64,000 nt of DNA from assembly GCA_026545765.1 (NCBI GenBank), contig CM048843.1, forward strand, positions 12,237,501-12,301,500, written 5' to 3'. Below the pieces are notes generated by a model. It saw only the letters and a list, made by a program, of their open reading frames with translations. It was not told the origin of the DNA and searched no databases. The translations under genes and the position numbers were made by a program. Positions 31,639 through 42,930 of the stretch are shown one piece after another. The DNA comes from Plantago major (lineage: Eukaryota; Streptophyta; Magnoliopsida; Lamiales; Plantaginaceae). How positions within the stretch are numbered: the stretch's first letter is position 1; every line of letters starts with the position of its first letter.

Positions 31639-32841
31639 ATGGCTGCCACATCAGCAACCAGTTTCTCAGTTGGATCTACAGCAGCATCCACTGGCTCAAG
31701 ATTTGGCCAACTCACTCAATCAAAGGCCTTCAGCATCAACTTCAATTCCAGAAACACTTCCATACCATTGAAAAATTTGTTCTTTGGTACTCAAACTGAT
31801 GCTGCTCTCAAGCTTTCATACAGGGCAAGTGCTGTAAAATCTACCAAGAGATCTTACAGTCGTTTTCAGACCCAAGCGTCCTACAAAGTAGCTGTTCTTG
31901 GAGCTTCTGGTGGTATAGGCCAGCCACTGGCCCTTCTCATCAAAATGTCACCTCTAGTTTCCGCATTGAATCTTTATGATATTGCGAATGTCAATGGAGT
32001 TGCTGCAGATCTCAGTCACTGCAACACCCCCTCTCAAGTTTCTGCCTTTACTGGAGCATCTGAATTGGCCAGTTGTTTAAAAGGGGCTAATGTTGTAGTC
32101 ATACCCGCAGGTGTCCCAAGAAAGCCCGGGATGACTCGTGATGACCTCTTCAATATTAATGCCAACATTGTGAAAACCCTGGTCGAGGCTGTTGCTGATA
32201 ATTGCCCTGATGCTTTCATTCACATTATCAGTAATCCAGTCAACTCCACAGTACCAATTGCTGCTGAGGTTTTGAAACAAAAAGGGGTCTACGATCCCAA
32301 GAAGCTATTCGGTGTTACCACACTTGATGTGGTCCGAGCTAATACCTTCGTTGCTGAGAAGAAGAATTTGAAACTCATTGATGTGGATGTTCCAGTTATT
32401 GGAGGCCATGCAGGAATTACCATCTTACCCCTTTTGTCAAAAACAAAACCATCAGCTTCTTTCACCGATAAAGAAGTGGAGGAGCTAACTGTGAGGATTC
32501 AGAATGCTGGGACAGAAGTTGTAGAGGCTAAGGCCGGAGCAGGATCCGCCACTCTTTCTATGGCATATGCTGCAGCTAGGTTTGTTGAGTCATCACTCCG
32601 TGCTCTTGATGGGGACACTGATGTTTATGAGTGCTCTTACATCCAGTCTGACTTGACTGACCTTCCATTTTTCGCCTCAAGAATTAAGCTTGGGAAGAAT
32701 GGTGTTGAGGCTGTGATCTCCTCCGAGCTTCAAGGACTCACCGAGTACGAGCAGAAAGCGTTGGAAGCTCTCAAGCCAGAACTGAAGGCTAGTATTGAAA
32801 AAGGCATAGCTTTTGTTCAGAAGCAACCCGTGACAGCTTAG
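31639..32841 (+). CDS. pdNAD-MDH: Plastidial NAD-dependent malate dehydrogenase
   Basis: A 400-residue protein from a single coding exon. It interconverts malate and oxaloacetate with NAD(H), in the plastid in this subfamily. Residues 1 to about 80 are rich in Ser, Thr, Ala and Arg and look like a chloroplast transit peptide. The Rossmann motif GASGGIGQP starts at residue 88. Substrate Arg residues are R161, R167 ([10 protein letters not shown]) and R233. The catalytic pair is D230 ([11 protein letters not shown]) and H257 ([11 protein letters not shown]). NPVN is at 199-202 and the [14 protein letters not shown] helix near 302. All key residues are present and the length is normal, so the gene looks functional. 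The start is the first ATG after the leader intron. A cytosolic, mitochondrial or glyoxysomal isoform is less likely, given the N-terminus and the absence of introns in the coding part. The only NAD versus NADP evidence is the lack of the long extensions of NADP-MDH. Confidence 0.95.
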   Translation: MAATSATSFSVGSTAASTGSRFGQLTQSKAFSINFNSRNTSIPLKNLFFGTQTDAALKLSYRASAVKSTKRSYSRFQTQASYKVAVLGASGGIGQPLALLIKMSPLVSALNLYDIANVNGVAADLSHCNTPSQVSAFTGASELASCLKGANVVVIPAGVPRKPGMTRDDLFNINANIVKTLVEAVADNCPDAFIHIISNPVNSTVPIAAEVLKQKGVYDPKKLFGVTTLDVVRANTFVAEKKNLKLIDVDVPVIGGHAGITILPLLSKTKPSASFTDKEVEELTVRIQNAGTEVVEAKAGAGSATLSMAYAAARFVESSLRALDGDTDVYECSYIQSDLTDLPFFASRIKLGKNGVEAVISSELQGLTEYEQKALEALKPELKASIEKGIAFVQKQPVTA

Positions 32842-32863
32842 ACTGAAGCAACTTTGACTAGAA

Positions 32864-32869
32864 AATAAA
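32864..32869 (+). terminator. AATAAA near the end of the MDH gene
   Basis: An AATAAA lies 22 bases after the stop codon. It may be too close to be the main poly(A) signal, since the plant 3' UTR is likely longer. Confidence 0.35.
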
Positions 32870-33607
32870 ACAACTATTCGGCCATTCCAGTTTTGTCGTC
32901 TCAACGCTGCTGCTGCTTATTTTCAGTTCTGCTGATATAGAGAAATGAGTAGGTAATGCTGTAAAACTTTCTACTGCTTGAGTTGTTTTTTCAAGTTTGA
33001 TAATTATCACTTCATGGGAGCTGCTTTGTTTTGTGTTGGAACTAAATTTGCACCACCATTTATTTGCTTAGCAGCAAGTGTTTCCCTGGTACAAGTAATA
33101 AGTCAGTTGATCATCCTGACAACTCCCCTGAGATTTGTTGTAGTATCAATTTTTACTTGGAAGAATTTGTCTTTTGATTTGCAAAGCATTTATATTGTGA
33201 GTTGTGATGATGTTAAAATGCAAAGTTGGTTTTGTCTGTTATTGATGTATAGGGCTTGATTGCGTGATCCAATGGGTGTCAGCCCAATTGTTAACGAATC
33301 ATGGATCCTCATGAGATCTGGGTCTAGTATGGTTCCATCTGGAATTCATGTATTGTAGTATTAGTATGGATGAACGCCGTGATGTATCAGGATTTGGCCA
33401 TTTGGTTTAGATTACTAGATTCAGAAATGTGCTCGGAACAAACACTACCAGTCGGAAATTTTCACTATACAGACTTTATTTTCATTTTTATTTTTGGAAA
33501 AGTCAATTTTATTTAGAGAATTTTATTTTGCACTAATTTTTTTCCGTCAACTTTTCAGTTACACAATGTCACCATTAACTTTTTATATTTAAAGTTGCAC
33601 CATTAAG

Positions 33608-34810
33608 TTTTGAAGGAGAACTCCTCGTGTCTGAGATTATGTTACAGCAGGCATCTCGTTTCTTGGAGTAAAACAGCTCTAAGGCAACTTTTGACCCGGG
33701 AAGATATTCAGAATCAATTATCTTTAGGTTCTGACTTCTGTGTATATATTTTATTGTTGCACCCTGCTCATGTTAAGCCTTTGACTAATATCTCCATGAC
33801 TGCGTTAAAAGAATAGTTATCCCTTCAAATTTGATAATGACTCTTCAAGTTGAGTACGGTATCTCCCCATGTATCTGATATGGGTAATTGGGTGCTTTGT
33901 AATTTGTGTCTGTGTGTGTTCGTACATCATAGCTGACTACTGTTGAGTGATTTAGTGTTTTTAGTTAAGCGGATTGCCATTTCATGTTATTCATATATCA
34001 ACATGTAATACAAAATTCAGAACCAGGCGGCAATAGCATAAAAAAAGCGATTTGAAATATTTGACAGTACAAGTTTGTCTGGGTCAGTTCCCTTTGTAAT
34101 CATGCTCTTGTTCAAGCACGTTTCGTACTGCATTCATATGATACAGATTTGTCCATTGGGAGTGCGCAAAGTTAAAAGCCTCTGCTATAATGATAGTTAT
34201 AATTTCCTCAATCTGATGATGTTTATGCTTATGAGATCCTATGATACCAAGTTCCTATGTATATACTATGGCACAAGAGATCTAGTTGTTGGACTCTGAG
34301 GAACTTTCATTCTGGGAAACAGTAGACATCATCCTTGGTTATAGTATCAGCCTTGCTATGTGTTTTTTCGATAAATAATGAGTATTTTGTCCCTGTACTG
34401 ATGGCAGTATTCTAGTGTAATTTCTGAAGTACGGGTGTCAATAATGCAAAGTGGAAATACTGAGTACTAGTCCCTCAGAAGGGGGTCTAGCAGAAAGCGG
34501 GATGGTCTATGGTACCTCCGTTTGGATTTCATTTGCAGTAGGGATGGTAGGAACGATTGTTTTCCAGAGTATGTTCGAATTGAAATATTTCAAGCAAGTG
34601 CTTGCATTCTTGTACTTCATTGTGGCATTGCTTGGGAGCCTTGTTCTGACTTCTGAGTCGTCCTTGTCCTTGTGGTGACCTGGGAATTTTCAACTTTACT
34701 TTAGTCTTTAGGGAACATGTTGGTTCTACTGTAAGCCAGTTCGGGCTTGAGGGAAAAACTTGGATTGTCTATGGTACCTCTGTTTTTCTGTATGCTTTGT
34801 GCGTGTGCTT
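33608..34810 (+). repeat. Segmental duplication, copy A, with a remnant hydrophobic ORF
   Basis: This segment aligns along its length with 41007-42315; both begin TTTTGAAGGAGAA and end near CACCTA. Blocks such as CTGAGATTATGTTACAGCAG and ATTCAGAACCAGGCGGCA are nearly identical. Inside, the frame at 34451-34678 gives a hydrophobic protein end (FAVGMVGTIVFQSMFELKYF) that parallels the one in copy B. Earlier exon-like pieces (LTREDIQNQLS) also match. I do not recognise the protein. The pair may be the 3' part of a duplicated gene; copy A looks like the decayed one. Confidence 0.75.
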
Positions 34811-35301
34811 CACCTAATAATTCACTATATTTGGTATGTACCTTCTTCTTCTTTTGGTTGTTTGTTTCTGCCTCCCTGTGCATTATTTACTGAGAAAACT
34901 TCAGGGTCAGAGAGCTGACTGACGTTATGTTGTAATCTCCAACGTTTGCGGGAGCATGCAGCAGTTTCATCAAACTATGGCTCATTGCTGATATAGTTGG
35001 CAATTTAACTAACGCGTTGATTAGTAAAATTAGTTGTAAGGTAAAAAGATAATTAATAAACGTAGTGTTTTGATTGAGGCACAAGTAAGTGGGACGAATT
35101 AACCAAATTGGTGTCGGTTTTATTGGACTAAGATTCGTGAGAACCGAGCTTAAATGTTCGAAACTAACTTGGAGGGCTACGGCCGCAGTGACGCTGAACA
35201 TGTTCAGATTTCTGGCAAACTTGAGGGTTTTTAGGTGAATCCGTGAGTGTATGACTTGATTTGAAAATCATGTTATTTTCTTTTTTGGTGTGAAAAAGCT
35301 A
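34811..35301. other. Intergenic, nothing recognised
   Basis: Mixed-composition sequence without a convincing frame or repeat. Confidence 0.4.
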
Positions 35302-36023
35302 TGTTTTAAAAGCCGGAACCGGAGGTTGAGCCGGCCACCCTCCAAAAAAGGTTCAACCGGGTCTGATCGGTTCAACCGGATAGAGCCGGTATGACGTCAT
35401 TTAACTTCAAATCATCATAAAAATGGCATCAAGTCATCCACAATATAATCATAAAAGGCTACAAGCAATTCATGAGATAAGAGAGTCCCAAAGATCAAAC
35501 TCAACAATAATACGAGAGTTCAACATCACCGTTCTCATTTGTTGCAACATTTTCCACATTTCCTAAATACAAAAGATATAGATTATATAATGACCAACAA
35601 AATGAATACTAATAAATAGAACAAACATGGATTTTATATTTGATTTGCATTATAAATTATAAACCTAATGGAAAACTCAAAATATACATAACAATTAACT
35701 AGTACCTCTTAATGGAAGGGATTTTAAGGTTTTTTGGGGTTTTTTTTTGCAAAAAGCAGCCCTTAATAAAAAAAAAAACGCCTGCACTTCACTCGATTAG
35801 AAGAAGAAAAAAGATGCTTTTTTTCTTCATCTATTTTTATTCTTGGACTATAAATTAAATATATTTTATTTAATACTTTTCTTCCTAAGTTCAGACGTGA
35901 CGGTTTAAAAAAAAAAAACGCCAACCGGTTTTAGCGTGACTTAAGGCAGTTTTTAGCCCTATTTGGGCCGTTCAATGTCGGTTTAGCGGTCGGACCGGCT
36001 GGTCGGACCCGAATTTTAAAACA
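35302..36023. mobile_element. CCGG-rich MITE, about 720 bp
   Basis: Starts TGTTTTAAAAGCCGGAACCGG and ends GACCCGAATTTTAAAACA, so the outer 10 bases are inverted copies. Both ends are unusually rich in CCGG words (for example GGTTCAACCGG) in an otherwise A/T-rich region. No target duplication was found, so the superfamily is open. Confidence 0.55.
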
Positions 36024-36025
36024 TA

Positions 36026-36250
36026 CTCCCTCCATTTCAGAGAAAGTGTTACATTTTGACTTTGAATTCAATTTTTCGAGTTGATTACAATTACTCATAA
36101 GCGATAATAGTAATAATTTAATAAAATCATATAATAAAAATTTAATTACTAAATTTTCATCATATAATTTTAATAATTTATTTATTAATATCGTTAAGAG
36201 TAAATTGAAATTGAAACGATAATGAATAAAGAAATGTACTTTTTCCTAAA
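36026..36250. mobile_element. Stowaway-like MITE remnant
   Basis: Starts TA/CTCCCTCCATTTCAG, the typical Stowaway-type terminus, directly next to the CCGG-rich MITE. An A/T-rich interior with AAATCATATAAT words follows. The right end near 36235-36250 (GTACTTTTTCC) is only a weak match. Confidence 0.4.
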
Positions 36251-36372
36251 ATGAGAGGAAAAGTAATTATCAACTTCAAAAGAATACATTACATCAAGTG
36301 GGGGATTTTGCCAAAACTTATCTCCCCATTCAAATTATTGCCTAACTTTGGTATTTTGTACTCCTACTAAGC

Positions 36373-36690
36373 AATTTGAAATGTTGAGTGACACTTCATT
36401 GTGTACTTTATGAGGGGTTTATCACATGGAACCCAATTTGAAATGTTAAAGTGAAACTTCAATGTTGTACTTTATGAGGGGTTTATCACATGAAACCCAT
36501 TTTGAAGTATAAATGGAAAGATGGAATTCACTTCCAAACACACATCACACTCACTCCATTCTATACTTCTTACCGCACTCTCTTAACTCAAGTATATTCA
36601 AAGTACATTTATCAAAATCAGTATTTGAAGTATTATATACCGTATTATGGAAGTTTATCCATTTATAAAAAAAAAAAAACTCAAACAATT
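36373..36690 (+). repeat. TATA-bearing repeat family, copy A, with a 62-bp tandem duplication
   Basis: Two units beginning AATTTGAAATGTT (36373 and 36435) each contain TACTTTATGAGGGGTTTATC. Then GAAGTATAAATGG and CACTTCCAAACACACA follow. The same order of blocks appears at 42739-42930. It may be part of an LTR, as there is a TATA box followed by a short C-rich leader, but the ends are not defined. Confidence 0.5.
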
Positions 36691-37379
36691 TAAATCCATT
36701 TATACCATTACCATTTTAATGATCCATAAATGTTTATCTGAATATTTCATTGATATTTCTGGAATTATACTCTAATAAATTTTTTGGATGGACCAACTTA
36801 TAAGTTTCGTAATTGTCCTCCGTCACTAGTACTTCATTTTTATGACACCACACATAATTGAAGGCTTTGAAGCATTCAAAGTTGACGAATTCATTGGACA
36901 ATCCCTTTCGTTAGACTAATTTTTTCAATAATGACAGTATCTAAATAAACTACACCTTATGGATATATTTTGAAGTCTATAATGTGCACTTCTATAGTAA
37001 TCTGTACGTTGGACTTATATTATCTCACTAGTTTACGAACCTTTTAAAGGAATATTAATAAAAAATGATAACGTTGTTTAGTGGGCGTCAAAACAGAAGA
37101 TAAATGATAGAATAAAAAAAGTATGAAATATAAATAATAAATAATGATAACAATGTTTAAAATGATGATTGGTCAAATTTATATTTTAAATATGATAATT
37201 ATTAAATGGACGTAAATAAAAGTAAAGTGACACAACTAGAAGGAGATATGTGAGTATCTAATCAATTTTCCCTTGACTTAAATCACACGTGGTCCGTGAT
37301 TTGAACAAATCATGGGAGGAAAAGAGCAGTCGATGATAAAAAAATCTGAGGACCAGCTTTTAGCTCCAGCAGCAAGTGT
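36691..37379. other. Intergenic, A/T-rich
   Basis: No gene seen. This sequence lies upstream of the membrane-protein gene and may contain its promoter. I could not identify a TATA box with confidence. Confidence 0.4.
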
Positions 37380-37586
37380 TTGTTTATTTATGTCTGTCTG
37401 AATATTCAATTCAAATCAAATCAAATCCGTCCGAATATTAAGCTCAAAGTATTAGTATTTATTATACCAGAACTCCAGAACAAGAAACAGGACCATCTTC
37501 CACATCCATATGCAACCCGTTCGTTTATTCATTTCTTCCTTTATTATTCTTTATCCATTATCCATTACTATCATTAATTATTACAG

Positions 37587-38130
37587 GTGCGTTTTTCAAA
37601 TTCTGGAAACTAGCATTAAAAATTGCATCTTTATCACCAAACACCAGATTGATTCACTTAAAACATTCGGTGACCCTCCTCACAAAATCCATGTCTCTAT
37701 CTGTAATCTATGTATGTACGCCTCTTTCTTTCTTCTTTTTCCATATTGCCGCTTTGGATCCATCTGTATGTTGTAATCAATACATTGCCGATTTATTTGT
37801 TTCTTCATTTTTTTTTATCCCTTGTTCGGTCAAAGAAGATCCATTTCTGTTTCTGAAATTGATCTGTAGCTGTAATCTTGTTTTCTGATTGAGTAAATTT
37901 GCAAAGAGTTCACAAATTGTGATGAGGGTTGTAGCCTTGTAGGTAAACTGATGAGCTGGATCGATAATTAGGTTATTTATGTCTCTGTTTGTTTTAATGT
38001 TCTGAAATTCAGCTTGTGATAGTTAATTTAACAAATTGTGAATGTTGTGTGATATGTTGTTTGTCAGTTAGGAAACTGTTTCTATGTGCCTGACTCGGAA
38101 AATGTGCGCTTGTATGGATGGATTTTGCAG
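37587..38130 (+). other. Leader intron of the membrane-protein gene
   Basis: The donor TTACAG/GTGCGT and acceptor TTTTGCAG/GTTGAG flank this segment. It lies upstream of the ATG at 38243. Two short upstream ORFs follow the acceptor. Predicted from splice sites only. Confidence 0.45.
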
Positions 38131-38242
38131 GTTGAGTGACAATGAGGAAGCTTTAATTAGCCGTCGTTTGATGGAGTAAATCGATAGATAGATTATTCCT
38201 TGTTTCTTTCTGATTGGTTTGTAATTGGGGTTCAATTTGGAG

Positions 38243-38762
38243 ATGGATCTGGTGGATATGGATAGGAGTGATTTAAACTTATTAGACGTTGATTTGGAGA
38301 GTGGGGATATGAGTGAGGAAGATGCGAGGAAAGCCAGTAGTTTGCGCTGTGAGCATTCGAGGAATTTGTTGGATGGGGAAGATAGGGGGCATATGAGTGA
38401 CTCGTCGGGATCTACAGATGATAGAAACTGTTCTTGTTCTTACGAGGGTTTGTTGAGTTCTGATGAGAATTTTAGGAAAGAAGTGGCGGGTATGGTAAAC
38501 AAAACGGTGGATAAGGACAATCGCAAGAAGAAGCATACGTCTAAGATACCTCCAAAGCCACCACGGCCACCCAAAGGTCCATCATTGAATCCTTCAGACA
38601 TAAAGATGCTCAAGGAAATCTCCGAGCTGAACTTGCAACGTAAAAAAATGGAGAGGATCAGGACAATGAGGAAAATTAAAAAGGAGAAGACATCGTCGCC
38701 AAGTAGTAATATTTTTGCCTTGTTGGTGACTCTAATCTTCTTTTTGGTGATTATCTTTCAAG
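38243..38762 (+). CDS. Proline-rich single-pass membrane protein, first coding exon
   Basis: The ATG at 38243 is preceded by an in-frame TAA at 38222, so the start is firm. The exon encodes 173 codons. It has an acidic N-terminus (MDLVDMDRSDLNLLDVDLES), a Ser/Asp/Glu-rich part, then KIPPKPPRPPKGPS, a basic helical stretch (MERIRTMRKIKKEK), and a membrane span (FALLVTLIFFLVIIFQ) at the end. The layout matches an uncharacterised plant family with a cytosolic basic helix followed by one TM helix; no function is known to me. The exon ends at TTTCAAG/GTAATG (phase 1). The best nearby acceptor is TTTCCAG at 39043-39049, which adds only seven codons before a TGA at 39070-39072; family members I recall are longer. 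An alternative acceptor is TCTTGCAG at about 40833. The 3' end is therefore unsettled, and the gene may be truncated. Confidence 0.75.
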
Positions 38763-39072
38763 GTAATGTTTCTGTAGTTGGATACCTATCCTTTTAATAT
38801 CTCTGGTTTGAATATGATGTTAAAGAAGGACGTTTCTGACCATGTTTTGTGCAAAGATTATTACTGAGAACTCTGAGAATGGTTACATGCTTGAAATATT
38901 TATGCGGCTGTTCAGTCCTAAATAGGAAATCCGTGAAAATTATTTACGCTAGGGAAATATGTATAATCAGAGAAAATCATCATCTTTTTTGCCATTGCTT
39001 GTGGAGGTTTATCATATGTCCTTACAATATCTTCCTTGTCAATTTCCAGGTCTCGTGGGCTCGCGCATGTGA

Positions 39073-39553
39073 TTTGAAGTGTCATTTCTCACCAACTTCA
39101 CAAGTATGGTCCTTGTATTACCTTAGTTATAGCATTCTCTGTCCAAGATCATATACGATGTCTGATAATATGAAAAGCATCTGAATGTAGTAGTGTTTTA
39201 AGACACGCTGTAACTTTAAAATTGTAATGGTTGTGAGTTCACCTGAATCTGCAATCCTAGACGCAAAAAACTTTGACTCTTTTTATATATCCGGCAAAAT
39301 GACTTTTCAAAACCCTACACGATTCTCTATAGCTCCATGAGTTTATTTATTATCGATATATATGCCTTAATGTCGAGTGTGGCATCCTTTCCGTTTATAT
39401 ATATATTTTTTTCATATATCACTCGGATTTACACATGTTTCTCAGTTCACATCTTTTAGTGGCTACTCATGTACCGCTGCTCTTCAGATTTGGTGTTGCT
39501 TTTCTTTTTTCCAGCCCTATTCTGGGTAAAAGTACCCATAGATACTCAATTTA
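39073..39553. other. Downstream or intron sequence, nothing recognised
   Basis: No coding frame of note. It is either 3' UTR or intron of the preceding gene. Confidence 0.35.
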
Positions 39554-40445
39554 AGGGAAAATTACACGTACACCCCTGAGTTTAATTGTTACCTTTGCCA
39601 TCAAAGTCTAGTATCCGTTAGTACCCCTGCCATTAATAAAATATTACAAACCACCCCACTGTTAAATTTTCCCAGAAAATGCCACTATAACGTCATAATT
39701 TATACTAATCTCTTAAAAAATATTTAAATACTTTTTTAGAAAATGAAAAAATAAATTAATGAAGGGGTGTCTTTGTAAAGTTTGTGATGTTGTAAGGGAT
39801 TTAAAAGTAAAAACTTTGTGCAATAAAACATGCAATATTCCCCTATATATATAGATATAGTATATAATTATGTTCCACTCTTTCACTAGTGTTCTTGTAT
39901 AATCAATTTGTCACTCCATGTATCTTTTAGTATAGTAATAATAGAATGTAGTAGGTAATGATAGTTTCACCCATGAATGATGCGTTCAATGCAACAACAC
40001 TCACATTGATGGTCTAGGGAATCTAAGTATTAAAATATGCAATGCATTTTAGAATAAATAAGGCCATGTAGTATATGCCCTTCTTGTATAAAAAACGTAA
40101 AAAGTCATACTTGTATCATTCGAGTTTAATGAGTTGTACTTTTTGGTTCAATTTTTTTGTGGGTTTGAATGTAATAGTTTTTTCACTTTTTGTTGGAAGC
40201 GGGTGTTGTAAGAATTATGTAGATTGGTAAGGGGTAATGGAATCGTACATTTGGTTTTTTTTGTTTTTTTAAATTTATTAAGTTTAGATTTTTCATTAAT
40301 CATTATGACGTCATCACGACTTCATGCTGATGCCACATGGGCAGTGTTGGAAATGTTAACGTTGACTTCAATGTATAAACTAACGGAGACTGGACCTTAA
40401 TGGTTATTGCAACAAACTCAGGGGGTGTACATCTAATATTCCCAT
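39554..40445. mobile_element. MITE with long terminal inverted repeats, about 890 bp
   Basis: The left end reads GGGAAAATTACACGTACACC and the right end, inverted, GGGAATATTAGATGTACACC; the match continues through CCTGAGTTT and CCGTTAGT for about 80 bases. An AATTTA word flanks both ends (39548-39553 and 40446-40451). The long imperfect inverted repeats and A/T-rich target suggest a Mutator-like MITE. A similar end pattern is found in the element at 49352-50086. Confidence 0.65.
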
Positions 40446-41006
40446 AATTTATCATGGCTTCTCACTTTAAAAAGTAGTTGTGTAAAGCTTCTTTCGGTGA
40501 GCAAGGCTAATCATCATTCTCCTTATCACAATGCAACTATTGCATTGCATGAGTGTTGGGCTTCATGAAAATGATTAAATTTCCTTTGCGCATGTATATT
40601 GGTCTCATTCTCATAATGTCTACCATGATGTCTTTTTATATATAGATGTAATATCCCTTGTTCCCCATTCTTTCACTAATCTTAGGTATATCATGCTCTT
40701 TCAGCATTCTAAGTACAGAAGGAATATTGAATGCCTGGGTGTGGTAGTGAGTGATTTTTCACAGCTTGCTAGAAGCGCACTCACACAGTTCATGTAATGT
40801 TGTATATTTACTTTTCCTTTGTTTTCTTGCAGCTTCACAACTCATGTGCATATATACTTCCACACTCTTGCATGACAAAAGGACTCTCCAAGAAACTAGT
40901 GACTAGTCATTTTTTGTACAGGATTTGTTCATGTTTGTATTGTATTCTCTCCGTCCCCAACCAACCAACCAACCCCCCCCCCCTCCCCCCCACCACCACC
41001 ACAAAC
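40446..41006. other. Intergenic with C-rich microsatellite
   Basis: Contains a CCAACCAACC/CCCCCC/CCACCACC tract at about 40955-41001. No gene seen, apart from a possible acceptor at 40833. Confidence 0.4.
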
Positions 41007-42315
41007 TTTTGAAGGAGAAATTTCCATGTCTGAGATTATGTTACAGCAGGAATCTCGTTTCTTTGAGTGACAGCTCTAAGGCAACTTTGACTCGGGAAGA
41101 AATTCAGAATCGGTTATCATTATTCATTAGGTTTCTGTGTACATATTTTACCATTGCACCCTGCTAATGTTAAGCATTTGATTGATATCTCCATGAGACC
41201 ATGACTGCGTTGAAAGAATAGTTAATCCCTTCAAATTTGCTAATGACTCTTCAAGTTGAGTGGTATCTCTTCATGTATCTGATATGGGTAATTAGGTACT
41301 TTGTAATTCGTGTGTCTGTGTATGTGTTCATACATCATAGCTGACTACTGTCAAGTGATTTAGGTGTTTTTAACCAAGCCAATTTGCATCTCATGTTATT
41401 GGCATAATATCAGCATGTGTAAAACAAATTCAGAACCAGGCGGCATGGCATAAAAAGATAAATCCTCCTATCACTATCAGCAGCAGCAGACTGATATTGC
41501 AGAAGTTTTAGAGGTAAGCTGTTCCTTCCTCATTATACATACAAGAAAAAGAAGCTGACTTCTCATCATCAATGGAGATCAAGGAATGGCTATTCCACTC
41601 CTTTTGGGTCTTCATCAGCGTAAGTTTCTTTAAACTGGGATTTGAAGCATTGCACAAAACAAGTCTGTCTGGATCAGTTCCCTTTCTCATCATGTTCTTG
41701 TTCAAGCACGCTTTTGCCATCTTCATACTGCATTCATATGATTACAGATTGTCCATTGCGGACTGCACAAAGTTAAACGCCTCTGCTATAATGACAGTTC
41801 TAACTCCCTCAAATTCATGATGCTTATACTTATGAGCTCTTATGATATAAAATTCCTATGCATATACTATGGCGTAAGAGATCTAGGTATTGGACTCTAT
41901 GAGGAACTTTTATGCTGGGAAAACTAACTATATGTTTTTCAGTATATAATTATAGTGGGTATTTGGTCCCTGTACTGATAGTTCAGTATTCTAGCATAAT
42001 TTCTGAAGTCCGGGTCAATAATGCAAAGTGGCAATACAAATACTAGTTCCTCCGAAGGAGGGTCTAGCAGAAAGTGGGTGCAAGTAATTAGATTTGCAGT
42101 AGGGATGGTTGGAACGTTTGTTGTCCGGAGTTTGTTCGAATTCAAATCTTTCAAGCAAATGCTCCCATTCTTGTACCTAGTTGTAAGCATTGCTTGGGAC
42201 TTGGGAGCCTTGTGGTGATCTGGGGATTTTCAATTTTCTTTTAGGGAATGTCATTGTTGGTTCTACTCGGGCTTGAGGACAAAAATTGGATCGTCTATAG
42301 TACCTCTGTATTTCT
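41007..42315 (+). repeat. Segmental duplication, copy B, with small hydrophobic ORF
   Basis: Partner of 33608-34810. The frame 42021-42218 encodes about 65 residues: a Ser-rich start, then RKWVQVIRFAVGMVGTFVV and FKSFKQMLPFLYLVVSIAW, ending LGALW. It is hydrophobic and compact, and better preserved than copy A; the shared parts suggest that it was or is coding. It could be the last exon of an upstream gene, possibly the one starting at 38243, but the frames cannot be joined with confidence. I do not recognise the family. Confidence 0.6.
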
Positions 42316-42738
42316 ATGTCTCTGTGAGTGTGCGTCACCTAGTTTTTTACTGCATGTCTCAGTCACCTACCTACTCATGTGTTGGTATTAAGTTGGTGAG
42401 CATCCCTTAAAATGACTTGTTAATGGGACATGATTATCCAACTTATATGTTGTTTGCATGACCCTCGCACAAGTTATGCGAGATATTCTAACATTCATGT
42501 GGACTCCATTTGTCGGAATATAGTTTTTGTGTACACGTATCCGGTATCTCCGTTTGTGGAATGGACGTGTTGATTACCAAAATTCGTTGTAAAGTGATAA
42601 TGGGATAACCTGTGTTGATTGAGCCAAAAAATGAGTGGAATGACCTAACCACATGTGTGTGCATCGCACAGGACGTGAGAAACGCGCTCATATGTTTGAA
42701 TAGCAACAAAAAAAGGATTGAAAAATTTATTTCCGAAG

Positions 42739-42930
42739 AGTTTATCACACTTTCATGTAAACCATTGAAAAGTATAAATAGGGAGATGCAATTCGCTTCC
42801 AAACACACAACACGCTCATCCTTCCATACTTTTTTGCCCTATACTATTTTTCACTCGGTCATATTTAGAATAAGTTCGTCAGGTTCAGTATTTGAAGTAT
42901 ACTAATAGTCTTACATAAGTTTTATGAAAT
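42739..42930 (+). repeat. TATA-bearing repeat family, copy B
   Basis: AAAGTATAAATAGGGAGATG followed by TTCGCTTCCAAACACACAAC and then CAGTATTTGAAGTATAC matches the block order at 36505-36640. The TATA box is stronger here. Ends undefined. Confidence 0.5.

Noticed and set aside
38225-38242. Earlier start (TTG) for the membrane-protein gene
   Set aside because: There is no ATG there; an in-frame TAA lies directly upstream and the first ATG is at 38243.
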